DNA from: Chloroflexota bacterium
GTDB taxonomy: Bacteria > Chloroflexota > Dehalococcoidia > GIF9 > UBA5629
Direction of reading: 5' to 3'
DNA: 5,332 nt
Assembly: GCA_026389675.1 (NCBI GenBank)
Contig: JAPLHJ010000212.1
Span: forward strand, 1-5,332
The position numbers and the translations under genes are program-made. The notes under the pieces are model-generated. The model did not search any database, was not told the origin of the DNA, and was given only the letters and a program-made list of their open reading frames with translations. The first letter of the stretch is position 1. Each line of letters opens with the position of its first letter. Positions 3,708 to 5,332 of the stretch are shown here, piece after piece.

Positions 3708-5332
3708 TCAGGCACTGCGGGCTCGTTCCTCAAAAGAAAAGCCCTTTTCGCCGAAAAGCCTTATGCAGATACCTGCGATTTCAGCGTCATACAGCGTACC
3801 GCTGTTGCCTTTTATCTCATTCAAGGCAGCTTCTATGCCAAGGCTGGGGCGATAAGGCCTGTGCGAGGCCATGGCTTCAACGACATCGGCAATCATAAGT
3901 ATTTTGGCTTCAATCCTGATTTCATTGCCCTTGAGCCCGGCCGGGTATCCGGAGCCATCAAGCCTCTCGTGGTGCTGAAGTGCTATCTCGGCTACCGGCC
4001 AGGGGAACTCGACGGATTTGAGAATATCGTAGCTGCCCTGAGCATGCGCCTGGATAATCTGTCGCTCGACGCTGCTGAGCTGGCCGGGTTTGCTGAGTAT
4101 CTCCATCGGCACGTAAACCTTACCGATATCGTGGATTTTGGCGGCGATTTCAATGCCCTGCAACTGGTCTGCAGATAGCCCCATTTCCACGGCGATAGCG
4201 CAGGCAAGAGCCGCAACACGCGCCTGATGGCCGAAAGTATACGGGTCGCGCATCTCGATGATCTTGGACATGGCTGTGATCACGTTATGAAGCGTCCTCT
4301 GCAGATGTTCCAGGCTTTGCCCGGCTTTCTCCTCGCCCGGTATGTCGACGGGTTCAACTTTTTTCGGTTCTTGCTGTCCCTTCTCGTCTTCCGCGGCCTT
4401 TTTGTATCCCGCCAGGTCAATCAGGGTGGCAGATTGCTGCCCGCCGCTACCGGGCAGGGGGCTTATATAAACGACGACGTCCCTGGCGTTTCTATCGCGG
4501 TCAACAAACTTAAATTCGTATGTATCGGGCGCCGAACCCGGGTCGATGCGGCGTAGCAGGTAATAGCGTTTCAACCTTGGCTGGTCTTCTTTAGCGACGA
4601 ATTCTATCCAGCTTTTCCTGCCTTCAATTTCCTCCCTGGTATAGCCGGACAGCAGCTCGAAAGCGGCATTCACCGCCGCAATAGTGGTATCCTCGTTAAC
4701 CAGTAAGATGGCGGTCGGACTGTTTTCGATTGTACCGGCCTGCCGGGTGCGCTCTTCAGCCGGCGGAGCCGCAACGGGCGCCTCCCGTAAGCTGAGCACG
4801 ATGCTGGCAGGGGCGCCCGTCCCGCTACTGATCCACGAGACATTCATGCTTGCAGGTACTGCTGTCCCGTCTTTTTTTTGCAGGTTGCAGGCGATTTCGC
4901 CCGGTGTGCCCCTCCTGATGAAATCCATGACCTGTGACTGAAGCTTACCGCTTTCCACTGCTATCACAAGGCAGCCTGCGTCCCGGCCCAGCAGGTCAGC
5001 CTTCTCATAACCCAGCAGCAGCAGCAATTTTTGCGATACATGCGTCAGCCGGCAGTCAAGGTCGGCTATGGCCACAGGGTCGAGCGACAGGTCCACCACA
5101 GAGCGGTAAAGCCTTTCCTCCTCCTTCAAACCGTCCTCTATCCTTTTTTGCTCGGTGATGTCCTGGAAATGGACGATAAAATAGGACGGCCCGGCCTCGG
5201 AATCACCGATAAGCGATATGCTCATGGCAGTCCAGACGGCCCTCCCATCCTTTGTTTGCAGCTGCCTTTGCACGGGCAATTCGGGTTTATCCAGCGAGAG
5301 GAAGAGTGCCATGATATCACCGGTCATCTCGC
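3708..5332 (-). CDS. Multi-PAS HD-GYP cyclic-di-GMP phosphodiesterase (N-terminus outside window)
   Basis: This is a sensor enzyme expected to hydrolyse cyclic-di-GMP. The frame is open to the right edge, so the start is not visible. The ATG at 5327 is probably internal because it falls inside a PAS domain. Numbering from that Met: end of PAS1 (1-65, with KDGRAVW at 26-32 and DITEQKR at 56-62), PAS2 (72-182, with LLGYEKADLLGRD and KKDGTAVPASM), PAS3 (197-310, with LSGYTREEIEGR), a charged Pro/Lys/Glu linker (311-340), and HD-GYP (about 342-535). The catalytic set is complete: GHQARV (His367), KIHDIGKVYVP (His399, Asp400, Lys403), AHAQGS (His428), QHHERLDGSGYP (His452, His453, GYP 460-462) and IADVVEAM (Asp481). 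No membrane segment is seen in the visible part, so this portion is cytosolic and the ligand is probably sensed through the PAS domains. The gene converges on the plus-strand units. Confidence 0.95.
   Translation of the reverse strand, partial: EMTGDIMALFLSLDKPELPVQRQLQTKDGRAVWTAMSISLIGDSEAGPSYFIVHFQDITEQKRIEDGLKEEERLYRSVVDLSLDPVAIADLDCRLTHVSQKLLLLLGYEKADLLGRDAGCLVIAVESGKLQSQVMDFIRRGTPGEIACNLQKKDGTAVPASMNVSWISSGTGAPASIVLSLREAPVAAPPAEERTRQAGTIENSPTAILLVNEDTTIAAVNAAFELLSGYTREEIEGRKSWIEFVAKEDQPRLKRYYLLRRIDPGSAPDTYEFKFVDRDRNARDVVVYISPLPGSGGQQSATLIDLAGYKKAAEDEKGQQEPKKVEPVDIPGEEKAGQSLEHLQRTLHNVITAMSKIIEMRDPYTFGHQARVAALACAIAVEMGLSADQLQGIEIAAKIHDIGKVYVPMEILSKPGQLSSVERQIIQAHAQGSYDILKSVEFPWPVAEIALQHHERLDGSGYPAGLKGNEIRIEAKILMIADVVEAMASHRPYRPSLGIEAALNEIKGNSGTLYDAEIAGICIRLFGEKGFSFEERARSA

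Noticed and set aside
3690..4178. Plus-strand open frame of 162 residues opposite the HD-GYP domain
   Set aside because: The minus strand here encodes the fully conserved HD-GYP core, so the plus frame is a shadow.
4872..4879. T8 run (A8 on the coding strand), with a similar A8 at 2798-2805, as programmed frameshift sites
   Set aside because: Both encode Lys-Lys in frame inside intact genes (QKKDG and EKKF), with no supporting stem-loop or useful alternative frame noticed. A sequencing indel is also not needed, since the frames stay open.
5022..5035. CAG-type triplet repeat within the HD-GYP gene
   Set aside because: It is just a run of five Leu codons in PAS2, too short to be a variable microsatellite.

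Overview
The window is a piece of a mid-GC bacterial chromosome (about mid-50s percent GC by eye) carrying ordinary housekeeping and signalling genes. Nothing in it marks a phage, an insertion sequence, a CRISPR array or an RNA gene. The free use of AGG and ATA codons, the non-ATG starts and the general look of the proteins would fit an uncultivated anaerobe such as a Chloroflexota (Dehalococcoidia-like) lineage. That placement is a weak inference.

Layout. Positions 1-110 hold a possible C-terminal tail of an upstream gene, a perfect TATAAT box and a strong Shine-Dalgarno sequence. A tight plus-strand operon follows: a histidine phosphatase (111-725) that seems to start at an AUU codon, tilS (727-2157, TTG start) for tRNA-Ile lysidine synthesis, and a free-standing Smr-domain protein (2164-2463). 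The spacings are 1 and 6 nt. A 123-nt spacer (2464-2586) has a good promoter candidate and short repeats. It leads into a second plus-strand unit: an unrecognised 186-residue protein that looks internally duplicated (2587-3147) and, 27 nt later, a small FMN-binding split-barrel (pyridoxamine-phosphate-oxidase-like) protein (3175-3630). A GC-rich hairpin at 3645-3664 lies between this unit and a convergent minus-strand gene (3708 to the right edge). That gene encodes tandem PAS domains followed by an intact HD-GYP cyclic-di-GMP phosphodiesterase domain; its N-terminus lies outside the window.

How the genes relate. TilS (decoding of AUA codons) and the Smr protein (a fold found in MutS2 and RNA/DNA nucleases) could share expression as nucleic-acid maintenance functions, with the phosphatase as a co-transcribed metabolic enzyme. 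The second unit and the HD-GYP gene have no evident functional link to the first operon. I see no convincing new multi-gene system. The points most worth a second look are the AUU start codon, the duplicated unknown protein with its repeat-bearing promoter region, and the PAS-PAS-PAS-HD-GYP sensor.
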